Assembly: GCA_913062555.1 (NCBI GenBank)
Contig: CAJXVU010000002.1
Coordinates: forward strand, 62,001-126,000
Reading direction: 5' to 3'
Length of the DNA stretch: 64,000 bases
Origin: an uncultured Bacteroidota bacterium
GTDB lineage: Bacteria; Bacteroidota; Bacteroidia; Flavobacteriales; Flavobacteriaceae
Numbering within the stretch: position 1 is the first letter of the stretch; every line of letters starts with the position of its first letter. Both the position numbers and the translations under genes were made by a program. The notes beneath the pieces are model-generated. The model was given only the letters and a program-made list of their open reading frames with translations, was not told the DNA's origin and did no database searches. Positions 25,295 through 32,897 of the stretch are shown here, one piece after another.

Positions 25295-26337
25295 CTAATC
25301 ACAGGTATTTTAACAATGAATTGCTCATTTTGTATAATGGCTATTGATGTGTTACTTAGTAGTTTATATCGCTCCTTAATGTTTTTTAATCCGATATTGA
25401 AGGAGTTTACTTTATGGCTAGGAGCTGTGATATTATTTTTTATCAATATATAATGTCCATCATAAGTTATATCAACTTGTAAAGGGTTTTTAAGATCCAT
25501 TTGGTTATGCTTTACTGCATTTTCAACAAGCATTTGAAGCGTTAAGGGTGGGATTTGAGTCGCTTTAATCTCGAGAGGAATGTCTACATTACAAATAAAT
25601 TTATCTTCAAACCTAGTTTTGATAAGTGTGAGGTATGAACTTAAAAAATCAAGCTCTTCATTAAGTGCTATTAACTTATTATGATAACTGGACAAGGTGT
25701 ACACGTACATTTTAGCTAAGCCTCTAATAAAGGATTCAGCGCTCTTCACATCTTTATAAATCAGTGATGAAATTGTATTAAGACTGTTAAATAAAAAGTG
25801 AGGACTCAATTGCGACTTTAGGGCATTGAGTTGTAAATCAATTTGTTTTCGCTCATACTTTATGGTTTCAATTTGTAAGGAGGCAAAGCTATAGTAAGAA
25901 TATAAAGCAAAGTAAATAACTGTATAAATGAGCATTATTATTAATAAAATAATTGCAAATTTTATAAAGTCATTTTTATGAAGTTCCATGAAATCAACCT
26001 GGTTTAACAGGGACACATTATAACTATAAACTAAGAGAAGCGTGCTGATAAAAACGGCAATAAAGTGAACAATAATTCCTGATAAAAAACGATTTGTGAG
26101 TTGCGTTGTCCAAGGGAATATTTGATCTAATCTAAGCGAAAGAAAATATACGATGTAGCTCATTAAAACCCCACAAACGCTCGATAGAAGTGTATTAGCA
26201 ATAGTGTTTGAAGCGGAGCTGTTAGTCTCTACGCCTGCGATGAAACCGCAAATAAGCCAACCCAAAATTGCGCCTAAGGCAACAATTATTAAATGTTTCT
26301 TAGCAATTGTTTTTATACGATGTGTTTGTATTTGCAT
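25291..26337 (-). CDS. LytS-type sensor histidine kinase
   Basis: The 348-residue protein has an N-terminal membrane region with four helices (about 13-34, 48-68, 84-106 and 125-147) and no large extracytoplasmic sensor domain. The kinase core is intact: H-box SPHFLFNSLNTI with His180, N-box LVENAVKHN with Asn273 and the G-box NIGLKNIKERY (314-324). It is the first gene of a three-gene operon with a pseudokinase and a LytTR regulator and should phosphorylate Asp56 of the latter. Membrane-intrinsic sensing suggests it detects an envelope state. A terminator upstream (26485-26519) separates it from the repeat-protein gene. Confidence 0.93.
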   Translation of the reverse strand: MQIQTHRIKTIAKKHLIIVALGAILGWLICGFIAGVETNSSASNTIANTLLSSVCGVLMSYIVYFLSLRLDQIFPWTTQLTNRFLSGIIVHFIAVFISTLLLVYSYNVSLLNQVDFMELHKNDFIKFAIILLIIMLIYTVIYFALYSYYSFASLQIETIKYERKQIDLQLNALKSQLSPHFLFNSLNTISSLIYKDVKSAESFIRGLAKMYVYTLSSYHNKLIALNEELDFLSSYLTLIKTRFEDKFICNVDIPLEIKATQIPPLTLQMLVENAVKHNQMDLKNPLQVDITYDGHYILIKNNITAPSHKVNSFNIGLKNIKERYKLLSNTSIAIIQNEQFIVKIPVIR

Positions 26338-26484
26338 GGAACTAAGATAATCAAATTATATCCCTATATCTCGATTGACATTGCTATTGCTTTTGGCAAT
26401 ATAAAATAAAATGAAAAGTAATTGAGAGTGAATATAGAAGTTTCACTATTTGTGACATTTTTAAAGTCATAATGGGTTTAATAA

Positions 26485-26519
26485 TTGTTGCCAGTTGCAA
26501 AGAAAGCAACTGGCAACAA
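26485..26519 (-). terminator. Strong hairpin terminator of the SDHY-repeat gene
   Basis: TTGTTGCCAGTTGC and GCAACTGGCAACAA form a perfect 14-bp stem around a 7-base loop (AAAGAAA), beginning 14 bases after the stop at 26534. The downstream T tract on the minus strand is modest (TTATTAAA), so it may act as a 3' stabiliser or attenuator as well as a terminator. Confidence 0.7.
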
Positions 26520-26533
26520 GGATCTATTATAAC

Positions 26534-27910
26534 TTAATCTATCGCTTTAACTGCGCGACCATAATAAGTATCAGAGTTTATTGACTTTGCAGCCGCTCTA
26601 TAAGCCGATTTAACTTTTTCAGAAGAACGTTTTACTTGACTTGAAAACGCGATTAATGTTTCCGACAAATAATGTCCTGAATTAATTTTAGTAGTGGCAT
26701 TAAGTACAGCAATTAATTGACTCTCAGACAAGTCATTATTCTTGGCCATCTTTTTATAAATTGTACTTGCATAATGACCAGATTCAATATTGCGCTCAAT
26801 GATGTCTAATATACCATTCAAACTGTTAGTACTAGCATCGTACTTGTTTTCAAATAATTCTGAAATAATTAGTGAGATATAGTGATCTGATTTCACATCG
26901 TTTAAAGTGGCTAAAAAGGCATCGTAAGCATTCTGTGGCATTCCCTTTGATTGTATAACCTTCTTTAAAACTTGCGTTTTGTAATGATCAGATTCAATAG
27001 CTTTGGAGAGACCAATAATTTTCGCAATGTTTTGAGCATTAAGATCTCTGTGATCCATTACTTCAGTTAAAATTTGAGTTAGATAATGATCAGATTCAAC
27101 ACTCTTAGAAATATCTAAAAGACTCTCCATTTGACTATCATTAATAGATGAATCATTGATTACTGTTTTTAAAACACTTGTAATATAATGGTCTGACTTA
27201 ATACTTTTGCTAGCATTAATATAAGCTGAAATGGTTTGACTATTTGCTAAGAATGCTTTTTGATTTTCTTTTAGAATACTTGATAAATAATGATCAGATT
27301 CAATTTCACTACCCGCTTTATCTAATAAGGAAGTAAGCTCGTTAGTGCTTAAATTATGTCCTAACAACAATTTAAAATATGCTGCTTTAACATAATCACT
27401 ATCCATTTTCTGAATTTCATTTAATACTGCACTAGCACCACCGTTATTGAAAAAGCGCTCTACTCGAGATTCTGCGCCAATTGTTGTACTTCTTACAATT
27501 TCTGGTAAAATTTCAGCCAACCATGACTTTCCATCTGGATTATACTCCTTTTCAGTTCGGCCTTCATAATATTTACGAATTAAGTTTCCACTTCGATCCG
27601 ATTCGATAACAACTCTTCTTTTATTGCCAAAAGATGATTTTGTGATATCGATAAAGCCGCCTTTTGAAATTGCAATGATATCTTTATCGTCATTAGAAAC
27701 TTTAATTTCTCCTTCATATTCAATTTTAAAATTTTTGCCATTGTCGTTAAATTGAATCGTGCTTTTTCCATTTTTATTATTAATATTCATGGAATTAGAC
27801 TTGTTGCTACTTGAGCGTTTTTGCCCAAAAAAGCTTGTCGGTTGTAATACTAGTAAAGCCAATAGTACATAACCTAAAAGCATTTTTTTTGTAGATAGTA
27901 ATTTTTGCAT
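26534..27910 (-). CDS. Exported protein with nine 34-residue SDHY repeats
   Basis: Residues 1-30 are a signal peptide (ending FFGQ). Residues about 40-125 are a beta-rich region (STIQFNDNGKNFKIEYEG; GGFIDITKSS). From residue 170 to the end, a helical repeat carries the motif S-[DG]-[HTY]-Y preceded by an acidic or basic residue. The motif serines are at 171, 205, 239, 273, 307, 341, 377, 411 and 446, so the period is 34 residues (once 36, once 35). This is the size of a two-helix repeat, hence a solenoid is likely. Function is unknown; a protein-binding role in the periplasm is inferred. It sits upstream of, but is terminated before, the LytS operon. Confidence 0.75.
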   Translation of the reverse strand: MQKLLSTKKMLLGYVLLALLVLQPTSFFGQKRSSSNKSNSMNINNKNGKSTIQFNDNGKNFKIEYEGEIKVSNDDKDIIAISKGGFIDITKSSFGNKRRVVIESDRSGNLIRKYYEGRTEKEYNPDGKSWLAEILPEIVRSTTIGAESRVERFFNNGGASAVLNEIQKMDSDYVKAAYFKLLLGHNLSTNELTSLLDKAGSEIESDHYLSSILKENQKAFLANSQTISAYINASKSIKSDHYITSVLKTVINDSSINDSQMESLLDISKSVESDHYLTQILTEVMDHRDLNAQNIAKIIGLSKAIESDHYKTQVLKKVIQSKGMPQNAYDAFLATLNDVKSDHYISLIISELFENKYDASTNSLNGILDIIERNIESGHYASTIYKKMAKNNDLSESQLIAVLNATTKINSGHYLSETLIAFSSQVKRSSEKVKSAYRAAAKSINSDTYYGRAVKAID

Positions 27911-27938
27911 AACTGTTCGTTTTTTTTAATTGATGAAG

Positions 27939-27946
27939 CAAATGTA
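27939..27946 (-). promoter_or_regulatory. -7 box (TACATTTG) of the SDHY-repeat gene
   Basis: Minus-strand TACATTTG is an exact TAnnTTTG match 28 bases before the start codon at 27910. No TTG is found at the normal -33 distance. Confidence 0.55.
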
Positions 27947-28042
27947 TGTTCCTAATCCAATTAATAAAAATGAAGTGTAGTCAACCGTAGGTAATTTGTA
28001 GTGAATTGTAATTGTAATCTATTAACTCAGTAAAACAGTTAT

Positions 28043-28660
28043 TTACTGTACAATATTAAAAATAGCTACAGCGTATAAATAGAAACGGGCAAAGCGTAAT
28101 AATCCGAATAATAAATAGGATCTGAATCGAAACTTAATAAACCCAGCAGCAATACTAGTCATTGCAAAAGGTATTGGTAATAAAGCCCCAACAATAATTA
28201 AAAAGCCGCCCCATTTTCTGGTATTCTTGATGTGCTTAGCCATTTTGTGTTCCATAGCTTGACGCACCTTTGGGATTTTTGAAATACTACGTCCTGTGAT
28301 ATATGAGATAATACCCCCTAGATAGGATAGTAAGGCTAGTATGGATAAATATAAAACGGGCTGTGATAATTTTTTGGTCCATGCAATAAAAATCTCTGGA
28401 GGAATGATTCCTAATACAGATTCTGAAGCAAAAAAGATGGCGAGAATACTTGTGGTATTGAAAGTTTCTGTAATTGACACTAATGCAGAATTTAAGTCAA
28501 TTACAAAATAATTAATACCCAAAATAATAGCGATAACAGCTAAAATAGGTATGATGGACTTTTTTAGGCTGAGTTTTATAAACGAATAAAACCCAGTATA
28601 TCGGTAATACTGATGTAATAATTTGATTCTACTCTTCCAAGTTTTACTGCCTGAACTCAT
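28043..28660 (-). CDS. VTT (SNARE-associated, YqaA/DedA-like) membrane protein
   Basis: The protein has an N-terminal membrane helix (about residues 36-55 of this start) and then the VTT/DedA fold: ESVLGIIPPEIFIAW, a helix with SYLGGIISYITGRSI, a basic loop, and GGFLIIVGALLPIPFAM with the Pro-rich re-entrant element. Family members act in lipid scrambling or membrane homeostasis. The longest frame begins at 28708, but the -33/-7 promoter (28678-28708) overlaps that stretch, so ATG 28660 (MSSGSKTWKSR) is taken, giving 205 residues. Some databases label homologues short-chain dehydrogenase; no such fold is present here. Confidence 0.83.
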   Translation of the reverse strand: MSSGSKTWKSRIKLLHQYYRYTGFYSFIKLSLKKSIIPILAVIAIILGINYFVIDLNSALVSITETFNTTSILAIFFASESVLGIIPPEIFIAWTKKLSQPVLYLSILALLSYLGGIISYITGRSISKIPKVRQAMEHKMAKHIKNTRKWGGFLIIVGALLPIPFAMTSIAAGFIKFRFRSYLLFGLLRFARFYLYAVAIFNIVQ

Positions 28661-28677
28661 TAATTTAAGATAAAGTG

Positions 28678-28708
28678 CAAATTTAAATGGAAACAAAGTA
28701 ACCTGCAA
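28678..28708 (-). promoter_or_regulatory. Promoter of the VTT-domain gene
   Basis: On the minus strand TTG (28708-28706), 20 bases, then TAAATTTG (28685-28678) match both elements of the Bacteroidetes promoter. The promoter covers the upstream in-frame ATG at 28708 and thereby decides the start at 28660. Confidence 0.65.
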
Positions 28709-28786
28709 GAAAGAAGACTTCTGAATTTCTAAAATTTTGTTAAAGTTTGAATGAATTTAATTATTATCTAATGTTATATATTGGAT

Positions 28787-29542
28787 TTACAGGAGTTTAG
28801 ACTTTTCCTTCTTCTTCTTTCTAAACAATGCTTCTTCTGGGAAAGGAAATACTATGGTCGAATTTTTCTCATTCGCAATATTTGATAAGGTTTGATAAAG
28901 TCTCAATTTTATGGCCGAAGGAGATTCGTCAATAAGTTTACCAGCTTCTAACAGGCTCCCTGCAGCTTGCTTTTCGGCATCGGCCAATATTATTCTGGCG
29001 CGACGGGTACGCTCTGCTTCTGCTTGATTAGCCATTGATCGTTTCATGTTTTCTGGTAATTCGATATCTTTAATTTTTACATCCTGTATGGAGATCCCCC
29101 AGATTTGAGTTTCGTTTTCAACAATATTTTTGATGTTTTGACCAATTTCCTCTCTTTTGGAAAGAATAGTATCCAGTTCTACTTTGCCACAAACGTCACG
29201 TAATGATGCTTGAGCCATTTGTGAAATTGCAAAATCAAACGCTTCTACTTCAAGTACTGCCTTGGTGGCATCATCAATTTTATAGAATAACACACCATTA
29301 ATATGGCAAGGAACATTGTCTTTGGTCATCACTTCTTGCTTATCTATATTTATGGTTATTATTCGAATATCAATAATTTGGATTCTGTCAACAAATGGAA
29401 TGATCCATTTAAGGCCAGGTTTTAATAATGAAATGTATTTTCCAAATCTAAATTTTACGGCTCTTTTGTATTCGTAAATAATTCGTATCCCAGATAAAGC
29501 AAACAAAAGAAAAATACCGATTAAGATTGTTGATGGCCCCAT
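28787..29542 (-). CDS. Slipin/stomatin-like SPFH membrane protein
   Basis: One N-terminal membrane helix (STILIGIFLLFALSGIRI) is followed by the SPFH/Band 7 domain: EYKRAVKFRFGKYISLLKPG, IIPFVDRIQIIDIRI, MTKDNVPCHINGVLFYKI, then EIGQNIKNIVENETQIWGI and the helical AEAERTRRARIILADAEKQAAG. The C-terminus is basic (FRKKKKEKSKLL). Slipins oligomerise into membrane cages and are often paired with NfeD proteases; no nfeD is present here. ATG 29542 (MGPSTIL) is preferred to the upstream GTG at 29578 because it gives the usual short N-terminus before the helix. Final length is 252 residues. Confidence 0.9.
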   Translation of the reverse strand: MGPSTILIGIFLLFALSGIRIIYEYKRAVKFRFGKYISLLKPGLKWIIPFVDRIQIIDIRIITINIDKQEVMTKDNVPCHINGVLFYKIDDATKAVLEVEAFDFAISQMAQASLRDVCGKVELDTILSKREEIGQNIKNIVENETQIWGISIQDVKIKDIELPENMKRSMANQAEAERTRRARIILADAEKQAAGSLLEAGKLIDESPSAIKLRLYQTLSNIANEKNSTIVFPFPEEALFRKKKKEKSKLL

Positions 29543-29884
29543 GATTCTGATTTTAAATATATTAGAACAGTAATTCACCCTATAAGTTACGAAATTTTAA
29601 GATGCCTTGCAATTTGAACATTTAATGAGTTCTCATTTTTATTTGGTAAAACTTTAAAAGCCAGAGTGATATTTGAATAGATTTTCTTAAAATTGTAAAA
29701 AATCAATCATTTATATTTAGTATCTTAATAAAATTAAAAAGGAAGACTTATATTTGTGGACTTAAAAAAAATTGCAATCACTAGATTTATCGTGTTTTAA
29801 AATTCAATTTTTTATAAGTTGATACTTTGTGATAGACAAGGTATTTCAAAATAAATAACGCTTAAATTATATTACAGACTTAGA
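29543..29884. other. Intergenic region between the divergent slipin and cold-shock genes
   Basis: In this very AT-rich gap of 342 bases I find no gene. It contains a perfect -7 box for the plus strand at 29749-29756, which would give the cold-shock-domain gene a leader of about 120 bases, and a near -7 (TATATTTA) close to the slipin start on the minus strand. Confidence 0.55.
29749..29756 (+). promoter_or_regulatory. -7 box (TATATTTG) of the cold-shock-domain gene
   Basis: TATATTTG is an exact consensus -7 box. The start codon is at 29885, so the predicted untranslated leader is about 120 bases. Long leaders are a known feature of cold-shock mRNAs in Proteobacteria. No other perfect -7 box is closer to the gene; the spot near 29825 (TACTTTG) has a one-base gap. 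Confidence 0.5.
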
Positions 29885-30340
29885 ATGGCAAAATCGCAAC
29901 AAACTTTTAATAAAATTGAAAAAGAGAAGAAACGCTTAAAAAAGCGTGAAGACAAGCAAAAAAAGAAAGAAGCTCGTAAGGCTGAAGCTAAAGAAAACAA
30001 ACAAGGAATTCAGTTTGCTTATGTCGATCATCTTGGTAACTTAACAGATACACCACCAGATCCTTCTCAAAAAATTAAAGTTGATGCTGAGAGTATAGAA
30101 ATTGGTATTCCTAAAAAGGAAGCTGGGGATTACGAAGAAGTAGATCCTATACGTAAAGGAAAAGTTTCTTTTTTCGACACCTCTAAAGGGTTTGGATTTA
30201 TTATTGATTCCGAGAACAATGAAAAGTATTTCTGCCATGTCAGCGGATTACTAGACGAAATTGCTGAAAATGATAAAGTTTCCTTCGAACTTGAGCGAGG
30301 TATGAAAGGAATGAATGCTGTTCGTGTTAAAAAAGTTTAG
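29885..30340 (+). CDS. Cold-shock-domain protein with lysine-rich N-terminal extension
   Basis: The C-terminal 65 residues form a cold-shock domain: RKGKVSFFDTSKGFGFII with RNP1 KGFGFI, RNP2-like YFCHVSGL, and VSFELERGMKGMNAVRVKKV. The first 45 residues are almost all Lys, Glu, Arg, Gln and Ala and should form a charged helix. This 150-residue architecture is a regular flavobacterial variant of Csp and presumably binds single-stranded RNA or DNA as a chaperone. A hairpin terminator at 30371-30412 closes the transcript, and the upstream leader is long. Confidence 0.92.
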   Translation: MAKSQQTFNKIEKEKKRLKKREDKQKKKEARKAEAKENKQGIQFAYVDHLGNLTDTPPDPSQKIKVDAESIEIGIPKKEAGDYEEVDPIRKGKVSFFDTSKGFGFIIDSENNEKYFCHVSGLLDEIAENDKVSFELERGMKGMNAVRVKKV

Positions 30341-30370
30341 TTTCTAAATCTATAAAATTAAAATAATTAG

Positions 30371-30412
30371 AGCCAAAAATATTTAAACCACATGGGTTAA
30401 ATGTTTTTGGCT
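30371..30412. terminator. Terminator between convergent csp and topB genes
   Basis: AGCCAAAAATATTTAAACC (30371-30389) pairs with GGGTTAAATGTTTTTGGCT (30394-30412), a 19-bp stem with one G-U pair and one mismatch around a 4-base loop. A short T-rich tail (TTCTTATG) follows on the plus strand. Its position between genes ending at 30340 and 30444 suggests it serves both. Confidence 0.7.
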
Positions 30413-30443
30413 TTCTTATGTCTAATCAAATACTTCAGGAGGA

Positions 30444-32744
30444 TTATTTAGTAACGCTTTGTTTTAATATGGAATAGACAAGTGCTTTGGTTAATGTTTC
30501 TCCTTTGGCCTCAGTTCTCAGATTATCATAAGCATACCTAAAATCACAACCCAATTTAAAAGCACTGCAACCATATGCAGTTTTACCTTTTATTACAGTT
30601 CCCTCGTTGCATTTAGGGCAAGCTAAACTGTCATCTGATTGTTTTGGGGCTAACTTAGCTTTTGGTTCTAAAACAAGTTGAAAAGCAGGATCAAATCGTA
30701 TCAATCCTTCAATAGTACCAGTCTCTGTTTTAAAGCCTTTTAGGTTAACCGTAGATCCTTTTTGTAATAATCTGATGAATTGTTTTTCAGATATTTTTTT
30801 ATCATTAAAACTAAAAGGTAGCACAAAATCACATCCGGTTTTAAAGGCACTACAGCCATAGGCCGATTTACCTTTTAAAAGCAATCCTTGTTTGCATTTT
30901 GGACATTTTTCTGCAGCAATACCTTTTGAATCTTTAGGGCTCTTTTTAGGCTTGGTTTTTTCAGATGTAGTATATGAGATATTGGCTTTTATTTTTTCGC
31001 TTCGCACTTCATAAACCAAATTATCAACCATGTGCTTCATGTTTTTAATAAAAGTCCCAGCATTGAAGCTCCCTTTTTCAATTTCTTTTAGCCGTTTTTC
31101 CCACTGTCCGGTGAGTTCTGCCGATTTTAATAATTCATTTTGAATGGTATTAATGAGCTGAATTCCGGTCGAGGTGGGCAATAGCTGTTTTTTGTTGCGA
31201 ACAATATACTTGCGTCTAAATAGCGTTTCAATAATATTGGCACGGGTAGAAGGACGTCCGATACCATTGTCTTTCATGAGCTCACGCATCTCATCGTCGT
31301 CAACCTGCTTGCCCGCCGTTTCCATAGCTCTTAGCAAAGTTGCTTCTGTAAACTGATTAGGGGGTTTGGTTTGCTTTTCTAAAAAAGAGGGTTCATGTGG
31401 ACCTTTTTCACCTTTTTCAAAAAATGGTAAGATGCCGGTTTCTTTCTTTTCTTTTGCTTCTGGGTTTTCAAATACCACACGCCATCCTTTTGATAGAATT
31501 TCTTTTCCAGTGGTTTTAAATGAAACCGAATCGGCGGTTCCTATCACCGTGGTATTAGAGACTTCACAGTCGTCATAAAAAACACCAATAAAACGTTTTA
31601 CAATGATATCATAGACTTGCTTTTGATTGTATTGCAAATTAATTTGAACCCCAGTTGGAATGATAGCATGGTGATCGGTGACCTTTTTATCGTTAAATAC
31701 TTTTGTTGATTTTTTTATTTTTTCACCGAGAAGCATTTGTGTTAAATTTGAATAATTAGTCAAATTCTTTAGTATTCCAGCAACTTTGGGATAGACATCA
31801 TTTGGTAAAAAGCTAGTATCTACCCTCGGGTAGGTGACGGCCTTTTGTTCATATAATTTTTGAACAATTTTAAGAGTTTCATCTGCAGAAAAGCCAAATT
31901 TAGTATTGCAATACACTTGTAAGCCTGTTAAATCAAAAAGTTTGGGAGCATATTCTTTTCCTTTCTTTTTTGTAATAGAGACAATCTCAAAATCACTTTC
32001 CTTTACTTTGTTAGCCAATACTTCTCCGTCTTCCATTTTTAGAAAGCGTCCCTCTTCATAGCTAAAAAGGGTATCCCGATATAGTGTTTGTAATTCCCAA
32101 TAGGGCTGTGGTTTGAAGTTTTCAATGGATAAGAAACGGTTAACAACCATTGCTAATGTTGGTGTTTGAACACGTCCAACGGACAGTACTTGTTTATATC
32201 CACCATGTTTCACAGTGTATAGACGTGTGGCGTTCATGCCAAGTAGCCAATCTCCAATTGCTCGAGAGAAACCGGCATAATACAAGCTATCATAATCTTC
32301 AGAAGGTTTTAAATTATTAAAGCCTTCTTTTATCGCTTCTGTAGTTAGTGAAGAAATCCATAATCGTTTGACTTCGCCTTTATAATCAGCTTGATGTAAC
32401 ACCCAACGCTGAATGAGTTCTCCTTCTTGACCCGCATCACCACAATTTATGACCAAATTTGCTTTATCAAATAATCCTTTAACAATATTAAACTGTTTTT
32501 GAATGCCTGCATTGTCCACAACTTTCGTTTTGAACTTCTCCGGCAGCATGGGTAAATTGTTTAAATCCCAACTTTTCCAATACGACTTGTAATCATTTGG
32601 TTCAAAGAGGGTACATAAATGACCAAAAGTATAAGTTACAGCATAACCATTGCCTTCAAAGTAGCCATCGCGTCTGGTGTTTGCTCCTAATACAGAAGCA
32701 ATCTCTTTAGCAACACTTGGTTTTTCAGCAATACATACTTTCAC
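30444..32744 (-). CDS. topB: DNA topoisomerase III (TopB)
   Basis: This type IA topoisomerase relaxes negatively supercoiled DNA and unlinks single-strand crossings. TOPRIM is at the N-terminus (CIAEKPSVAKEIASVLG; CGDAGQEGELIQRW), the gate region includes DWLLGMNATRLYT and SVGRVQTPTLAMV, and the active-site Tyr lies in AVTYPRVDTSFL. The C-terminus holds two copies of a zinc-ribbon-like topo C4 module, each CPKC-x(n)-KGK-[ST]-AYGCSAFK-x-GCDF, about 100 residues apart. The start is GTG at 32744 (MKVCIAEK), preceded by AAGGAC, a plausible ribosome site. RecQ is encoded 2.5 kb away; the two enzymes often act together, but they are not in one operon. Confidence 0.95.
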   Translation of the reverse strand: MKVCIAEKPSVAKEIASVLGANTRRDGYFEGNGYAVTYTFGHLCTLFEPNDYKSYWKSWDLNNLPMLPEKFKTKVVDNAGIQKQFNIVKGLFDKANLVINCGDAGQEGELIQRWVLHQADYKGEVKRLWISSLTTEAIKEGFNNLKPSEDYDSLYYAGFSRAIGDWLLGMNATRLYTVKHGGYKQVLSVGRVQTPTLAMVVNRFLSIENFKPQPYWELQTLYRDTLFSYEEGRFLKMEDGEVLANKVKESDFEIVSITKKKGKEYAPKLFDLTGLQVYCNTKFGFSADETLKIVQKLYEQKAVTYPRVDTSFLPNDVYPKVAGILKNLTNYSNLTQMLLGEKIKKSTKVFNDKKVTDHHAIIPTGVQINLQYNQKQVYDIIVKRFIGVFYDDCEVSNTTVIGTADSVSFKTTGKEILSKGWRVVFENPEAKEKKETGILPFFEKGEKGPHEPSFLEKQTKPPNQFTEATLLRAMETAGKQVDDDEMRELMKDNGIGRPSTRANIIETLFRRKYIVRNKKQLLPTSTGIQLINTIQNELLKSAELTGQWEKRLKEIEKGSFNAGTFIKNMKHMVDNLVYEVRSEKIKANISYTTSEKTKPKKSPKDSKGIAAEKCPKCKQGLLLKGKSAYGCSAFKTGCDFVLPFSFNDKKISEKQFIRLLQKGSTVNLKGFKTETGTIEGLIRFDPAFQLVLEPKAKLAPKQSDDSLACPKCNEGTVIKGKTAYGCSAFKLGCDFRYAYDNLRTEAKGETLTKALVYSILKQSVTK

Positions 32745-32897
32745 GCTTGTCCTTATTTTAAGTTGAAATAATTATAATTATGCCAGCACAAAATAAGCAA
32801 TTTGTCGCCCTAATTAAAGGGGTGATGATAGGAGTTATTAACTATATGAAATAATATTAAAAAACCAAATAGAAATAGTAATCTAAACTAGTGTATG

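Noticed and set aside
26534-27450. Regularly spaced similar sequences of about 102 bp resembling a tandem or CRISPR-like array
   Set aside because: The period is a multiple of three, the repeats are in frame inside one long gene and only the encoded motif is conserved. They are protein repeats.
32780-32854. 24-codon open frame in the gap upstream of topB
   Set aside because: Too short, with no conserved feature, and it overlaps the probable topB promoter region.
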